Shown here in pieces: positions 1 to 8,392 of a stretch of DNA of 64,000 nucleotides; position 1 is the first letter of the stretch, and each line of letters opens with the position of its first letter. Both the position numbers and the translations under genes were made by a program. The notes below the pieces were generated by a model. That model did no database searches. It saw only the letters and a list, made by a program, of their open reading frames with translations, and was not told the DNA's origin. The DNA comes from Streptomyces mashuensis (GTDB lineage: Bacteria > Actinomycetota > Actinomycetes > Streptomycetales > Streptomycetaceae). The stretch lies in contig NZ_BNBD01000007.1 in the NCBI RefSeq assembly GCF_014654785.1, positions 1-64,000 on the forward strand, given 5' to 3'.

Positions 1-774
1 CGGGCTGTGCACTGTGGGCCCGCTGTGCGGCGCGGGTCGGCCGAGGAGGCCGTGCACCGGGGGCTGTGGGGTGTCCGCCGCCTTCCGGTCGGGGCCCGTC
101 GGCGTGTTGGCGTTGCGCCGGGCCGGGCCGTGCGCCGTGGGCCCGCCGTTCGGCTCGCGCCGGCCGGGGGAGCGGCGCGGCGTGCCGGGGGCCGGGTCCG
201 TCGAGGGGCCGGTCGCCGTACGGGCCGGTGGCGCCCCGGACGGCGCCGGGCCGTACGGAAGGTGGTGTGCGGCAGCGTGTGCCGGCGTCGGCGGGGCGAC
301 CGCCACGCCCCGCTGGGCTTCCGGGAGGCCGGCTCCGGCCGAGGCGGCGCGTCCCCGTTCCCTCGTGGGAACGTCGGTGCCGGCCGTGGAGCGGACGCGG
401 ACGCGACGCCTCGTGTGACCCTTGCGGGCCCGGGAACCGAGCCGGCGCAGGAAGCCGGGCGGCGTGTCGCCCCCGTCCCCGCCGTCCCGCCCGCCGGTGG
501 GCGCCGGCGGCGGGCCGGCTTCCTCGTACGTCACGGGCGCCACGCGCGTCGCCCCCAGTACGCGCGGCACTGCCCGCGGCACCAGCCGGCCCGCCGCCGT
601 GGCGAGCGGTGCCGGGCGCCAGGCCGCCAGGTCGTGCCGGAAGGCCGCCAGGCCGCTCGACGCCGGCCACGGCAGACGCACCAGCCCCTCGGGCGGCACC
701 TGGCGCCACTCCGCCCGCGGGGCCGGGGCCGAAGCGGCGGGGGCGTACCGGCGGCGCCGCCACATCCGGCTCAC
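1..774 (-). CDS. Proline/alanine/arginine-rich protein of the eCIS-like locus, partial
   Basis: I see a minus-strand frame starting at a GTG that overlaps the stop of the DUF6760-type gene by four bases (GTGA). It stays open to the left edge, so at least 258 codons are visible and the C-terminus is outside the window. The first ~90 residues look structured (MWRRRYAP, LPWPASSGLAAFRHDLAAW); the rest is low-complexity Pro/Ala/Arg/Gly. I do not recognise a family. The coupling to the upstream small gene suggests it belongs to the same injection-system operon. Opposite-strand frames are also open here, as is common at this GC content, so strand choice rests on the start-stop overlap. Confidence 0.55.
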   Translation of the reverse strand, partial: MSRMWRRRRYAPAASAPAPRAEWRQVPPEGLVRLPWPASSGLAAFRHDLAAWRPAPLATAAGRLVPRAVPRVLGATRVAPVTYEEAGPPPAPTGGRDGGDGGDTPPGFLRRLGSRARKGHTRRRVRVRSTAGTDVPTRERGRAASAGAGLPEAQRGVAVAPPTPAHAAAHHLPYGPAPSGAPPARTATGPSTDPAPGTPRRSPGRREPNGGPTAHGPARRNANTPTGPDRKAADTPQPPVHGLLGRPAPHSGPTVHSP

Positions 775-929
775 CGTCCCCCCGCCCGTGTGCTGTTGAT
801 CCTGGCGATCTCACGCACCCAGGCGCGCCGTTCCTCGTGCGGCAGGGTGAGGATGTCCTCGTACGCCCAGTGGAAGTGGTAGGCGATGTACGCGGTCTCC
901 TCGCGGAGCCGGTGCGCCGGGTGCGTCAT
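771..929 (-). CDS. DUF6760-type small protein of a contractile injection system
   Basis: A 52-residue protein beginning MTHPAHRLREETAYIAYHFH and containing YHFHWAYEDILTLPHEERRAW. This matches the short DUF6760 family that I recall from contractile injection and phage-tail-like loci, where a conserved YHFHW...L..L.H.ER pattern is typical. Its ATG overlaps the upstream TGA (ATGA) and its own TGA overlaps the next GTG, so it is translationally coupled on both sides. The exact structural role is not known to me; in such operons it sits among the sheath, tube and baseplate genes. No membrane segment or signal peptide is visible. Confidence 0.7.
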   Translation of the reverse strand: MTHPAHRLREETAYIAYHFHWAYEDILTLPHEERRAWVREIARINSTRAGGR

Positions 930-1321
930 GCTTCCCCCAGGCGGCTGCCCGTCTCCGGTCCGGGCACGGCGAAGCTCGTGCCGCAGGAGGGGCAGGACAC
1001 GGCGCTGTGGCCGGAGTCGAGGCCGTTGATGCGCCGGTAGAGGTCCTGGAGGTGGGCGAGGTCCTGGGCGAAGAGGCGTTCCACCACGCCCGCGTGGATG
1101 TCGGTGACGGTGCCCAGCCGGGTGATGACCAGGCTGAGGAGGACGACTCCCAGGTAGGCGGGGTTCTCGCGGACGCGCTGGTCGATCAGTGGGGCCAGCT
1201 CGTCGCGGGCGGTGGCGAGCCGCATGGAACCGCGGCGGTGCACGGTGCCCGCGTCGTCCACGTAGCCGTGGGGAAGCTCGAAGTCGAACTCGGTGCGCAG
1301 CGGCGTTGCGTTGTCGGGCAT
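926..1321 (-). CDS. Small tail-assembly-like protein with a C-terminal CxxC motif
   Basis: A 131-residue protein from ATG at 1321 (MPDNATPLRTEFDFELPHGY); GGAGG lies about 12 bases upstream. The N-terminal half (residues 8-40) resembles the first strand of phage tail or baseplate accessory proteins ('FELPHGYVDDAGTVHRRG'). The middle is helical (LGTVTDIHAGVVERLFAQDL). Near the C-terminus CPSCG supplies one cysteine pair, which would be half of a zinc ribbon. It is coupled to the DUF6760-type gene. Proteins of this layout occur between tube and baseplate genes of Streptomyces injection systems. The family assignment is by layout and context rather than by a diagnostic motif. Earlier in-frame starts exist up to 1504 but lack a good ribosome site. 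Confidence 0.6.
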   Translation of the reverse strand: MPDNATPLRTEFDFELPHGYVDDAGTVHRRGSMRLATARDELAPLIDQRVRENPAYLGVVLLSLVITRLGTVTDIHAGVVERLFAQDLAHLQDLYRRINGLDSGHSAVSCPSCGTSFAVPGPETGSRLGEA

Positions 1322-1421
1322 GGTGGGGCGGTGTCCTCCGTGAGGTGTGCCGGTCCCGGCCCCCGCGGTGTGCGCGGGGGCCGGGCCGGACGTTCGTGTC
1401 GTCGTGTCCGGGGCGTGGCGG

Positions 1422-2987
1422 TCAGTGGATGTTCTGGTGGAAGAGCAGGCCCACCGACGTGCCGTCGGCCCACGCCTCGACCGGGAACCCGCCGGGTTTG
1501 TCACCGGCCGTCAGGACGGGGGAGTCGGCCGAGCCGTCGCTGCCGCTGGTCACCTCGGCGGTGTCCACGCCGCCGGGGAAGATCGCCATGTTCTCGCCGC
1601 GGACCTTGAAGGTGACCCTGGCCCCCTCGACGGCGTTGCCGTGGACGTCCTCCACGACGACCCGCATGGGGTGCTCGAAGGACTTGCCCGCGGGCACGGT
1701 CTGCCCGGCGCCGGAGACGTAGCGGACGCGGTCGGCGGCCTCGGGCTCGGGGGTGACGACGAGCCGGGTGAAGGCGGCGACCGCGTCCGTCTCCTGCCAG
1801 CGGGCCGTGACGGGGCACGGGCCTTCCCTGAGCGGCTTGAGCAGCGAACTCGTCGCCACGCCGAGCCCGTCGCCCGCGGTGCCGGTCTCTTTCACCTCGG
1901 TCGGCTCGCCGTTCTCGAAGACGCCCGCGCCCTCCTCGACGGAGAACTCGACCTTCTGCCCGCCCACCGGTGTGCCGTCCAGCTGCGTCGCCTTGACCAC
2001 GAACGGCTCGGCGAAGCGGTGACCCGCGTGCGTCGTCTGCCCGTCGCCGGAGACCACGGCGAGCCGGTGGCGCGAGACGCGTTGCAGGGCCTTCTGCCCG
2101 GCGAGGGCGATCCACAGCCTGCCGTCCCCGGCGACGGCGAGCCCGGAGGGGTGCGAGCCCGCGCCGGTGGGGATCGTGGCGGCCCGCGTCGCGCCGGGCA
2201 GGACGTAGCCGATCACGTTCCCGGCCGGGGCGGCGAACCAGAGCGTGCCGTCCGCCGTCGCCAGCATGTGGCCCGCCGGGTGGGGCGTGTCGACGAGCGA
2301 GTGCGTGTTGTCCGCGACGAGGTACTTCACGATCTTCTTCTCGGTGGTCGACACCCAGACCACGTCGCCCGCCGGGGAGACCGCCACGTGCTGGGGCGTG
2401 ACGCCCAGGGTGACGGCCGGCCCGAAGCTGCCGTTGGTCGCGTCGAAGGCGACCAGCGCCTTGGTGCCGGGGGACGTCAGCCAGTAGCGGGTGGGTGCCT
2501 CGGCTGCGATGCCGATGCCGTACAGGCCGCCGGGGTACATCTGCGAGTACTGGACACCACCCCCGGCGTCGACGATCGCCAGCTGGTTCCAGCTGATCAG
2601 GGGGGCGACGAGGCGGCGGCGGCCGTCCCGGCCCTTGCCGAGGGCGAGGGCCTGGCAGTCCGTGATCCCGTTCAGGGGGTACGCCTGGTACTGGCCGCCG
2701 TCGGTGCACTTGACGAAGGCGGCCCCGTCCTGCCCGGTGACGAACGTCCAGACGCCGTGGCCGGGCCAGGCGACGAGGGAGGTGGCGCTGCCGCTGAGGC
2801 CGGATCCCTGGCCGAAGACGGTGTTGCCCCAGGGGTCGCGGGGCTCGAAGAAGCCGATGATGCCCTTGGTGGTGACGAACCACAGGTTCTGGTCGTCACC
2901 CCGCCAGACCAGGTCGGTGGCGGCGGCGTCGATGGGGAACGTGTTGGAGTCGCTCTCGGGGGTGATGTGCGACGCTGCGGACGGCAT
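1422..2987 (-). CDS. Vgb-type beta-propeller protein with C-terminal Ig-like domains
   Basis: A 521-residue protein. Residues ~20-300 carry repeated propeller blades of the virginiamycin-B-lyase/NHL type (LWFVTTKGIIGFF, VVWVSTTEKKIVKYL, TLWFAAPAGNVIGYV, RLWIALAGQKALQRV). Residues ~310-520 look like two Ig-like (Big_1/invasin-type) domains: 'VSGDGQTTHAGHRFAEPFVV' and 'GAGQTVPAGKSFEHPMRVVV', each starting with a similar strand. No signal peptide is visible. The start follows GGAGAACC, and the gene begins 12 bases after its paralogue stops, so the two form an operon. Vgb lyases inactivate streptogramins, but lyase activity here is unproven. The position in an injection-system locus and the Ig-like domains make a binding or fibre role equally possible. 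Confidence 0.75.
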   Translation of the reverse strand: MPSAASHITPESDSNTFPIDAAATDLVWRGDDQNLWFVTTKGIIGFFEPRDPWGNTVFGQGSGLSGSATSLVAWPGHGVWTFVTGQDGAAFVKCTDGGQYQAYPLNGITDCQALALGKGRDGRRRLVAPLISWNQLAIVDAGGGVQYSQMYPGGLYGIGIAAEAPTRYWLTSPGTKALVAFDATNGSFGPAVTLGVTPQHVAVSPAGDVVWVSTTEKKIVKYLVADNTHSLVDTPHPAGHMLATADGTLWFAAPAGNVIGYVLPGATRAATIPTGAGSHPSGLAVAGDGRLWIALAGQKALQRVSRHRLAVVSGDGQTTHAGHRFAEPFVVKATQLDGTPVGGQKVEFSVEEGAGVFENGEPTEVKETGTAGDGLGVATSSLLKPLREGPCPVTARWQETDAVAAFTRLVVTPEPEAADRVRYVSGAGQTVPAGKSFEHPMRVVVEDVHGNAVEGARVTFKVRGENMAIFPGGVDTAEVTSGSDGSADSPVLTAGDKPGGFPVEAWADGTSVGLLFHQNIH

Positions 2988-2999
2988 GCTGGTTCTCCT

Positions 3000-4310
3000 T
3001 CAGGCCGGCGTGATGGTCAGGGTCGCGGCGGCGTGCGGCTCGGTGTCGCCGAGGCCGACGCTGAGGACCGCCTCCTCCTGGACGTCGCCCGCGACCACGG
3101 CCGGCAGGGCGACCCGCCCGCGCTGGTCGGTGAGGATCACGCGTTCCCGGGTGCCGTCCTCGAAGGCCGCGCCCTCGGCGTCGATCCGGCAGGTGAGGGG
3201 GATGTTGGGGATGGGCCGGCCGTTGGCCACGTACTCGGCGACCAGCGGCTGCTCGACGTGGTCCTTCATGTGGACCTCGGACTCGCTCTGCGACACGATC
3301 TGGGTCCGGCCCATGAGCGAGGCCGAGCCGAACGGCGGCGGCGGGACGGTGTAGCTGCCCACGGTCTTCTTGCTGGGGTTCGTGTACCAGAGCTTGCCGT
3401 CCGCCGCGACGCAGAGGCCCTTGGCGCCGCCGCCGTTGGGGAGGCGCACCAGCCCTCCGCTGCCGGTCAGGTTCTTGTCGAACTCGTGCAGCCCCTCGCT
3501 GGAGGCCACCCACAGCTCGCCCGTCGCCGTGAACGCCAGCTGCTGCGGGACGGCGGTGCCCAGGTCGACCGTGCGCGTGGTCCCGGAGCCGAGGTCGAAG
3601 CGGATCACCTGGTTGGGGCTGGTGGCGGTCAGCCACACCGCGGTGGTGTCCGCGATGACGTAGAACGGCCTCTGGCCGGGCCGGAGGACCCCGATCGACT
3701 CCCAGGTCATCTCTCCGTGGCGGCGGCGGTAGAGGCCGTTCTCCGTCCGCACCGGGCTCGTGGTCCGGCTCTGCCCCGTGGCCCAGTAGGTGTGGGTCCT
3801 GCCGTCGGCGGCCGTGGTGACGGCCACGTCCCAGAGCCACGTGTTCTGGGTGACCTGCATGCGGTCGATGAGGCCGGTGGACGGGGTGAGGATGCCGACG
3901 TATTTGTGCACGGGTTCCGCGAACAGCAGGCTGTACTCGTAGACCGGTGTGGTCGGTGTGCCCGTGTTGGTGGTCCGCAGTTTGATGCTCTCGGCCTTGG
4001 CGTCGTCCTCCAGCGGGTAGAAGGTGACGGCGTTGTTCCCCGTGGTCTCCATGATCACGATCGGGTCCTGCCTCTCCGGCGGGGCCGGAGCCGCGAACCA
4101 GACCTTCTGCAGCCCGTCGGGGTCCTTGATGATGCCGGCGGTGAGCTGGGGGATCATCGAGTGGTTCACCGTCTGCTGCTGGCCGGGAGCGCCGGGGTGG
4201 ACGCGGATGATCGCCTTGTCGTCCGTGGTCACCCAGAGGTAGTTCCTGTTCCCCTGGGCCAGCGAGTGGGGCCGGTAATTCCCGATGGGATATTCCTGGA
4301 TTTCCGTCAC
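3000..4310 (-). CDS. Vgb-type beta-propeller protein
   Basis: A 436-residue protein from GTG at 4310, preceded by GAGGGG. It carries blade repeats such as YLWVTTDDKAIIRVHPG, GLQKVWFAAP, ELWVASSEGLHEF and KLWYTNPSKKTVGSY, the last-Trp strand pattern of virginiamycin B lyase-like propellers. The final ~90 residues (from about 345) look like one Ig-like domain with 'VAEYVANGRPIPNIPLTCRI'. It is clearly related to the downstream gene, which has two such domains, so this is a tandem duplication with domain gain or loss. There is no signal peptide. It lies between a toxin-like DUF4157 gene and tail-type small genes, so it may be a fibre or binding component. Enzymatic lyase function cannot be judged from sequence reading. 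Confidence 0.75.
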   Translation of the reverse strand: MTEIQEYPIGNYRPHSLAQGNRNYLWVTTDDKAIIRVHPGAPGQQQTVNHSMIPQLTAGIIKDPDGLQKVWFAAPAPPERQDPIVIMETTGNNAVTFYPLEDDAKAESIKLRTTNTGTPTTPVYEYSLLFAEPVHKYVGILTPSTGLIDRMQVTQNTWLWDVAVTTAADGRTHTYWATGQSRTTSPVRTENGLYRRRHGEMTWESIGVLRPGQRPFYVIADTTAVWLTATSPNQVIRFDLGSGTTRTVDLGTAVPQQLAFTATGELWVASSEGLHEFDKNLTGSGGLVRLPNGGGAKGLCVAADGKLWYTNPSKKTVGSYTVPPPPFGSASLMGRTQIVSQSESEVHMKDHVEQPLVAEYVANGRPIPNIPLTCRIDAEGAAFEDGTRERVILTDQRGRVALPAVVAGDVQEEAVLSVGLGDTEPHAAATLTITPA

Positions 4311-4780
4311 TGCGGCTTCCCCCTCGAATCCGGTGATGGGTGCGGCACGTGAACGGCCGGGCCCGCGCGGCAGCGCACGATCGGGGAGACGGGCAGGAAC
4401 CGGCGGCCCGCGCGGGGGGCGGCGTTCGGCTGGACGAGACTATGCCGCCCGCACAGCCGCACACACCCGGTCGAACCGGCCACCCGGATGCCGTGGCCAC
4501 GGCATCCGGACAGCCGGCCGGAAGGCTTGCCCGTGCGTGACGTCTCAGCTGCAAACGCGGCTATGCGGTTTCCGCTGTTCCGCATTCCGTGCCGGCGGCT
4601 CCGGGCGCATGCACGGCTGTCAAGGGCGCACGGGCTCTGCCGTCGTCGTGCAATGCCTTGGCCTGAAGTCTTTCAAGAACCGTTTTTCTGCCGGGGGAGA
4701 GGTGGCCCGATGGCGGGAATTCACCGGGCCCGCCCGGCCCGGACTTTGGTCCGGACCTGCGGGAACGCGTGGTGCGGGGG
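4311..4780. other. Non-coding gap between the DUF4157 gene and the propeller operon
   Basis: About 470 bases with no convincing gene. It should hold the terminator of the DUF4157 gene and the promoter of the propeller operon, both on the minus strand. The only strong structure I see is the perfect 26-base palindrome annotated separately. Confidence 0.6.
4484..4509. promoter_or_regulatory. Perfect 26-bp palindrome
   Basis: Both 13-base arms (CCGGATGCCGTGG and its reverse complement) match exactly with no spacer. It lies about 175 bases upstream of the propeller-operon start and about 270 bases downstream of the DUF4157 stop. It could be an operator for a dimeric regulator or a rho-independent terminator stem; no T-run follows, which favours the operator reading. 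Confidence 0.5.
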
Positions 4781-6196
4781 TCAGGAGAGGAGCTTCCTGC
4801 GCCTGGCCTCCTTCTCCACGGCCGGACGGTCGTCCATCGTCAGCCTGCGGAGCCAGGACACGTCGTTCTGCGTGGCCTGCTTTCCGCGCAGCACCTTGGT
4901 GATCGTGACGCCTTCGCCGTGGTTCAGCAGGTCGATGCCCGCCCCCAGGAAGCGGGCCTGCCGGGGGCCGTTCTTCGAGTAGTCCGCCACGGACATGCCC
5001 GCGACGAACGGGTACTTCGTCCACTCGATCCCGTCCGGCGGCATCCCCGGCAGCCCGCGCCGCTCGGGATCGCTGTTGGCCTGGCGGAACCACTGGACGT
5101 TCATGGCCACCGCCGTGACCGGCGTGCCGTCCTTCTTCCTCCCCCACGCCCCGCCGGCCACCGGATGCTCGATGAGGGGATGGGGATGCCGCCCCGCCGC
5201 GATCTGCTCCTCGGTGAAGTTCTCGTACGGGCGCGGCTCGTCGGTCCGCATGGGGACGTACTCGGACGGCCTGGTGTCGGCGTCGTCCGGGAAGCTGACC
5301 CAGTCCTGGCCGCCGGCGCGGGCCTCGGCCGCCTTCTGCCGGAGCAGCTCGTCGGGGACGTCGTACGCGACGACCGCCCAGTTCCGGAACTGGGCCTGGT
5401 ACTGGAGCGCGCTCAGCAGCGCCGCCTCCCGGTCCTCCTCCCAGAAGTACACCCCCTTGCCGAACTCGCCGCCCCCTGTGGGCTCCAGCCGCCCGGTGTG
5501 CTCCGGCCGTTGCTCGGGCGGTGCCTGCCCACGCCCCGCGGCGCCCCTCCGCGCAACGAGGGCATCGGCGTCCGCCTCGGACAGGCCACGGTAGAACTTC
5601 ATCCGCTGGACGACCGGACCGCCTCGCGTGCTCCCGGCGGCGGCCGGGGCGGGCACCGCCCCGGGCGGTACCCGCCCCGACAGGGCGCTGCGGGCCCCGG
5701 ACTCCGCGGCGCGCTCGAAGCGGTCCCCGGGGTCGCTGACCCGTGTGCCGTCGCCCCGGTCCGTGCCGGCCACGGGCCCGGACCGCTGCTGCATCACGTG
5801 GATCAGCTCGTGGGCGAGGGTGTGCCGGTCCGCCCCGCCGGCACCGACGACGATGTGCTGCCCGGCGGTGTACGCGCGGGCACCGAGCTCCTCCGCCGAT
5901 CCCCGCGCCGCCGCGTCCGTGTGCAGGCGCACGCCGGAGAAGTCGGCGCCCAGCCGCGCCTCCATCTCCTCCCGCAGCGGCACGGGCAACGGCCGGCCCG
6001 GTCCGCGCAGGACGTCCTGCACTCCCGGGCGCCGGCCGGCCGGGCGCAGCATGCGGGCCGTCGCCGCGTTCCCCGCCCTGCGCTGGAGGCCGAGCAGCAG
6101 GGCGGCCGGCGAGGGCACGCCGGGCGGCCGGGCGGGCGGTGCGGCAGTGGGTGTCCTGGTGACGTCGGGCGTCGTGCGGGGGGCGGGCGTACGCAT
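4781..6196 (-). CDS. DUF4157-domain protein with a C-terminal ART-like toxin region
   Basis: A 471-residue protein. Residues ~60-160 form a DUF4157 domain with the metalloprotease-like helix TLAHELIHVMQQRSG (HExxH) and FSGVRLHTDAAARGSAEELG. DUF4157 is known as a marker of eCIS-associated cargo. After a Pro/Ala-rich linker and VVQR at ~195, a second region starts KFYRGLSEADADAL and continues GGGEFGKGVYFWEEDREAA. The YRG and GKGVYF elements resemble the first two motifs of ADP-ribosyltransferases, with R and Y as possible NAD-contact residues. A matching catalytic Glu is not obvious, so the ART assignment is tentative. No signal peptide, as expected for injected cargo. ATG at 6196 follows GAAGGGGA. 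Context: it lies at the head of the tail-type operon. Confidence 0.7.
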   Translation of the reverse strand: MRTPAPRTTPDVTRTPTAAPPARPPGVPSPAALLLGLQRRAGNAATARMLRPAGRRPGVQDVLRGPGRPLPVPLREEMEARLGADFSGVRLHTDAAARGSAEELGARAYTAGQHIVVGAGGADRHTLAHELIHVMQQRSGPVAGTDRGDGTRVSDPGDRFERAAESGARSALSGRVPPGAVPAPAAAGSTRGGPVVQRMKFYRGLSEADADALVARRGAAGRGQAPPEQRPEHTGRLEPTGGGEFGKGVYFWEEDREAALLSALQYQAQFRNWAVVAYDVPDELLRQKAAEARAGGQDWVSFPDDADTRPSEYVPMRTDEPRPYENFTEEQIAAGRHPHPLIEHPVAGGAWGRKKDGTPVTAVAMNVQWFRQANSDPERRGLPGMPPDGIEWTKYPFVAGMSVADYSKNGPRQARFLGAGIDLLNHGEGVTITKVLRGKQATQNDVSWLRRLTMDDRPAVEKEARRRKLLS

Positions 6197-6373
6197 GGGT
6201 CCCCTTCCGGACGGTGGACGGAGCGGTGGACGGTCAGCCCATGCCTACAGGGGCCGCATGCGCGGGGGAAGGGCGACTTGGGGCCAGGCGGCGTCACTCC
6301 GCCCGGCCCGCGCCGGGTGCGGGCCGGGCGGACCCGGTTTGCCCGGCGCCACCCGCGGTTACTGATCTCTCCG

Positions 6374-8167
6374 GTGACCAGGACCTCATCCCGTACGGCG
6401 CAGGACGGCGGGGCCTTCGCGCCCCAGCCGTTGCGGCAGTACGCCCTGCTGGCCGACGGGGAGCGGGGCGTCATCGTGGGGCCCCGGGGCGAGTACGCGT
6501 GGATGTGCGTGCCGCGGTGGGACTCGGACGCGGTGTTCTCGACGCTGGTCGGCGGCGCGGGCATGTACGTCGTGACGCCCGTGGGGCGCTGCGTGTGGGG
6601 CGGGTACTACGAGGACGGGACGCTCATCTGGCGCAGCCGCTGGGTCACCGACGACGGCATCGTCGAGTGCCGCGAGGCGCTGGCCTTTCCCGGCGACCCG
6701 CACCGCGCCGTGCTCCTGCGGCGGATCCTGGCGCCGCCCCGGAACGCCGCCCGGGTGTCCGTCGTGCTGGAGCCCTGCGCCGGGTTCGGCCGCCGGCCGC
6801 TCCGTCAGGTGTCCCGCGAGGCCGACGGGGTGTGGACGGGGCGCGCCGGTGACCTGTCGGTGCGCTGGTCCGGCTGTGCCGCCGAGCCGCGGCCGGCGGG
6901 GCCCGGCGGGCGGCGGCTGGAGATGGAGCTGACGGTCGAGGCCGGTGCCTGCCACGACCTGGTCCTGGAGATCGGCGACCGGTCCCTGACCGGGGAGCCC
7001 CCGCGGCCCGACGCGGCGTGGCGGGCCACGGAGGAGGCGTGGCACGCGGCGGTGCCACCGCTCGGCGACACGGTCGCACGCATCGACGCCCGCCGCGCGT
7101 ACACCGTCCTGCGCGGGCTGACGGGCACGGCGGGCGGCATGGTGGCGTCGGCCACCACGAGCCTGCCCGAGCGGGCCGAGGAGGGCCGCAACTACGACTA
7201 CCGGTACGTGTGGATCCGCGACCAGTGCTACGCGGGCCAGGCGGTCGCCGCCGCCGGGGACACGGCGCTGCTGGACGACGCGGTGCGGTTCGTCACCGCC
7301 CGGCTGCACGAGGACGGCCCCCGGATGGCCCCCGCCTACACCGTGGACGGGCGGACCGTCCCCGAGGAGCGCGAGCTCGACCTGCCCGGCTACCCCGGGG
7401 GCTTCGACCGCGTCGGCAACAAGGTCAGCGGGCAGTTCCAGCTCGACGTGTTCGGGGAGTCCCTGCTCCTGCTGGGCGCCGCCGCACGCCACGGGCGGCT
7501 GGACGCCGACGGCTGGCGGGCGGCCGACATCGCCGCGGGCGCCGTCGCCCGGCGCCGCGACCAGCCGGACGCCGGCGTGTGGGAGCTCCCGCCGCGGCTG
7601 TGGGCGCACAGCAGGCTGGCGTGCGCGGCGGGACTGCGGAGCGTCGCCGCCGCCGGGGCGCCCGGCGGGCGGTCGGCCGAGTGGACGGCGCTGGCCGACC
7701 GGCTGGTGGCGGACACCGCCGCCCGCTGCCTGCACCCGTCCGGCCGCTGGCAGCGGTCGCCCGACGACCCCGGCCTGGACGGCGCCCTGCTGCTGCCGCC
7801 CCTCCGCGGCGCCGTCCCCGCCGACGACCCGCGGACCCGGGCCACGCTGCGCGCCTACGTCGACGAGCTCACCGAGGACCACTTCGCCTACCGGTTCCGC
7901 CACGGCGACCAGCCGCTGGAGGCGGCCGAGGGCGCCTTCCTGCTGTGCGGGTTCGTCACCGCGCTCGCCGAGCACCAGCAGGGGCACGAGGTGGCCGCGT
8001 TCCGCTGGTTCGAACGCAACCGCGCGGCCTGCGGGCCGGCCGGACTGTACTCGGAGGAGTACGACGTCGCCCAGCGGCAGATGCGCGGCAATCTGCCGCA
8101 GGCGTTCGTGCACGCCCTGATGCTGGAGTGCGCGGCCCGCCTGGCCCGCCCCTGGCCGGGGACGTAG
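6374..8167 (+). CDS. Glycoside hydrolase family 15 protein
   Basis: A 597-residue cytoplasmic protein, the usual length for bacterial GH15 glucoamylase/trehalase-type enzymes. It opens with the N-terminal beta-sandwich (residues ~15-240; LADGERGVIVGPRGEYAWMC). The (alpha/alpha)6 barrel follows, with NYDYRYVWIRDQCYAGQA around residue 275 (the family's DYR-WIRD hallmark) and LYSEEYDVAQRQMRGNLPQA near residue 560, which carries the probable second catalytic glutamate. I chose GTG at 6374 because it gives the family's normal N-terminus; no strong ribosome site is seen, so the start is uncertain. It stands alone, divergent from the DUF4157 gene. Likely substrate: alpha-linked glucosides such as trehalose or maltodextrin (inferred). 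Confidence 0.85.
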   Translation: MTRTSSRTAQDGGAFAPQPLRQYALLADGERGVIVGPRGEYAWMCVPRWDSDAVFSTLVGGAGMYVVTPVGRCVWGGYYEDGTLIWRSRWVTDDGIVECREALAFPGDPHRAVLLRRILAPPRNAARVSVVLEPCAGFGRRPLRQVSREADGVWTGRAGDLSVRWSGCAAEPRPAGPGGRRLEMELTVEAGACHDLVLEIGDRSLTGEPPRPDAAWRATEEAWHAAVPPLGDTVARIDARRAYTVLRGLTGTAGGMVASATTSLPERAEEGRNYDYRYVWIRDQCYAGQAVAAAGDTALLDDAVRFVTARLHEDGPRMAPAYTVDGRTVPEERELDLPGYPGGFDRVGNKVSGQFQLDVFGESLLLLGAAARHGRLDADGWRAADIAAGAVARRRDQPDAGVWELPPRLWAHSRLACAAGLRSVAAAGAPGGRSAEWTALADRLVADTAARCLHPSGRWQRSPDDPGLDGALLLPPLRGAVPADDPRTRATLRAYVDELTEDHFAYRFRHGDQPLEAAEGAFLLCGFVTALAEHQQGHEVAAFRWFERNRAACGPAGLYSEEYDVAQRQMRGNLPQAFVHALMLECAARLARPWPGT

Positions 8168-8289
8168 GGAGGCCGGTGGGCGGGGCGGCGGTGCCACGAG
8201 ACCCCCGCGCCCGTAGCACCGCCGCGCCCTGCCGGGACCGATCCGGACCCGGCCCCTCCAGTCCACCCCCCGGCCGGGGCCCAGGGCCA

Positions 8290-8331
8290 GGGTTTCCCTG
8301 TTTCCTCATGGCGGAGGGGCGAGGGAAACCC
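8290..8331. terminator. Hairpin downstream of the GH15 gene
   Basis: GGGTTTCCCT and AGGGAAACCC form perfect 10-base arms around a 22-base spacer in the 225-base gap between the GH15 gene and the metallopeptidase gene. Probable transcription terminator for GH15; there is no T-run. Confidence 0.45.
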
Positions 8332-8392
8332 CTCGACGTCCCGGGGGCGCGCGGCTGGACTCGGGGCACTCGCGTGAAAGGGGAAACGCACC

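Noticed and set aside
1347..4352. A 1001-codon open frame on the plus strand
   Set aside because: It is antisense to the two propeller genes, has Arg/Gly/Ala/Asp-rich composition without any motif, and the minus-strand frames encode recognisable repeats.
4769..6373. N-terminal extension of the GH15 frame back to 4769
   Set aside because: The upstream part is antisense to the DUF4157 gene and lacks GH15 sequence; the family N-terminus begins near 6374.
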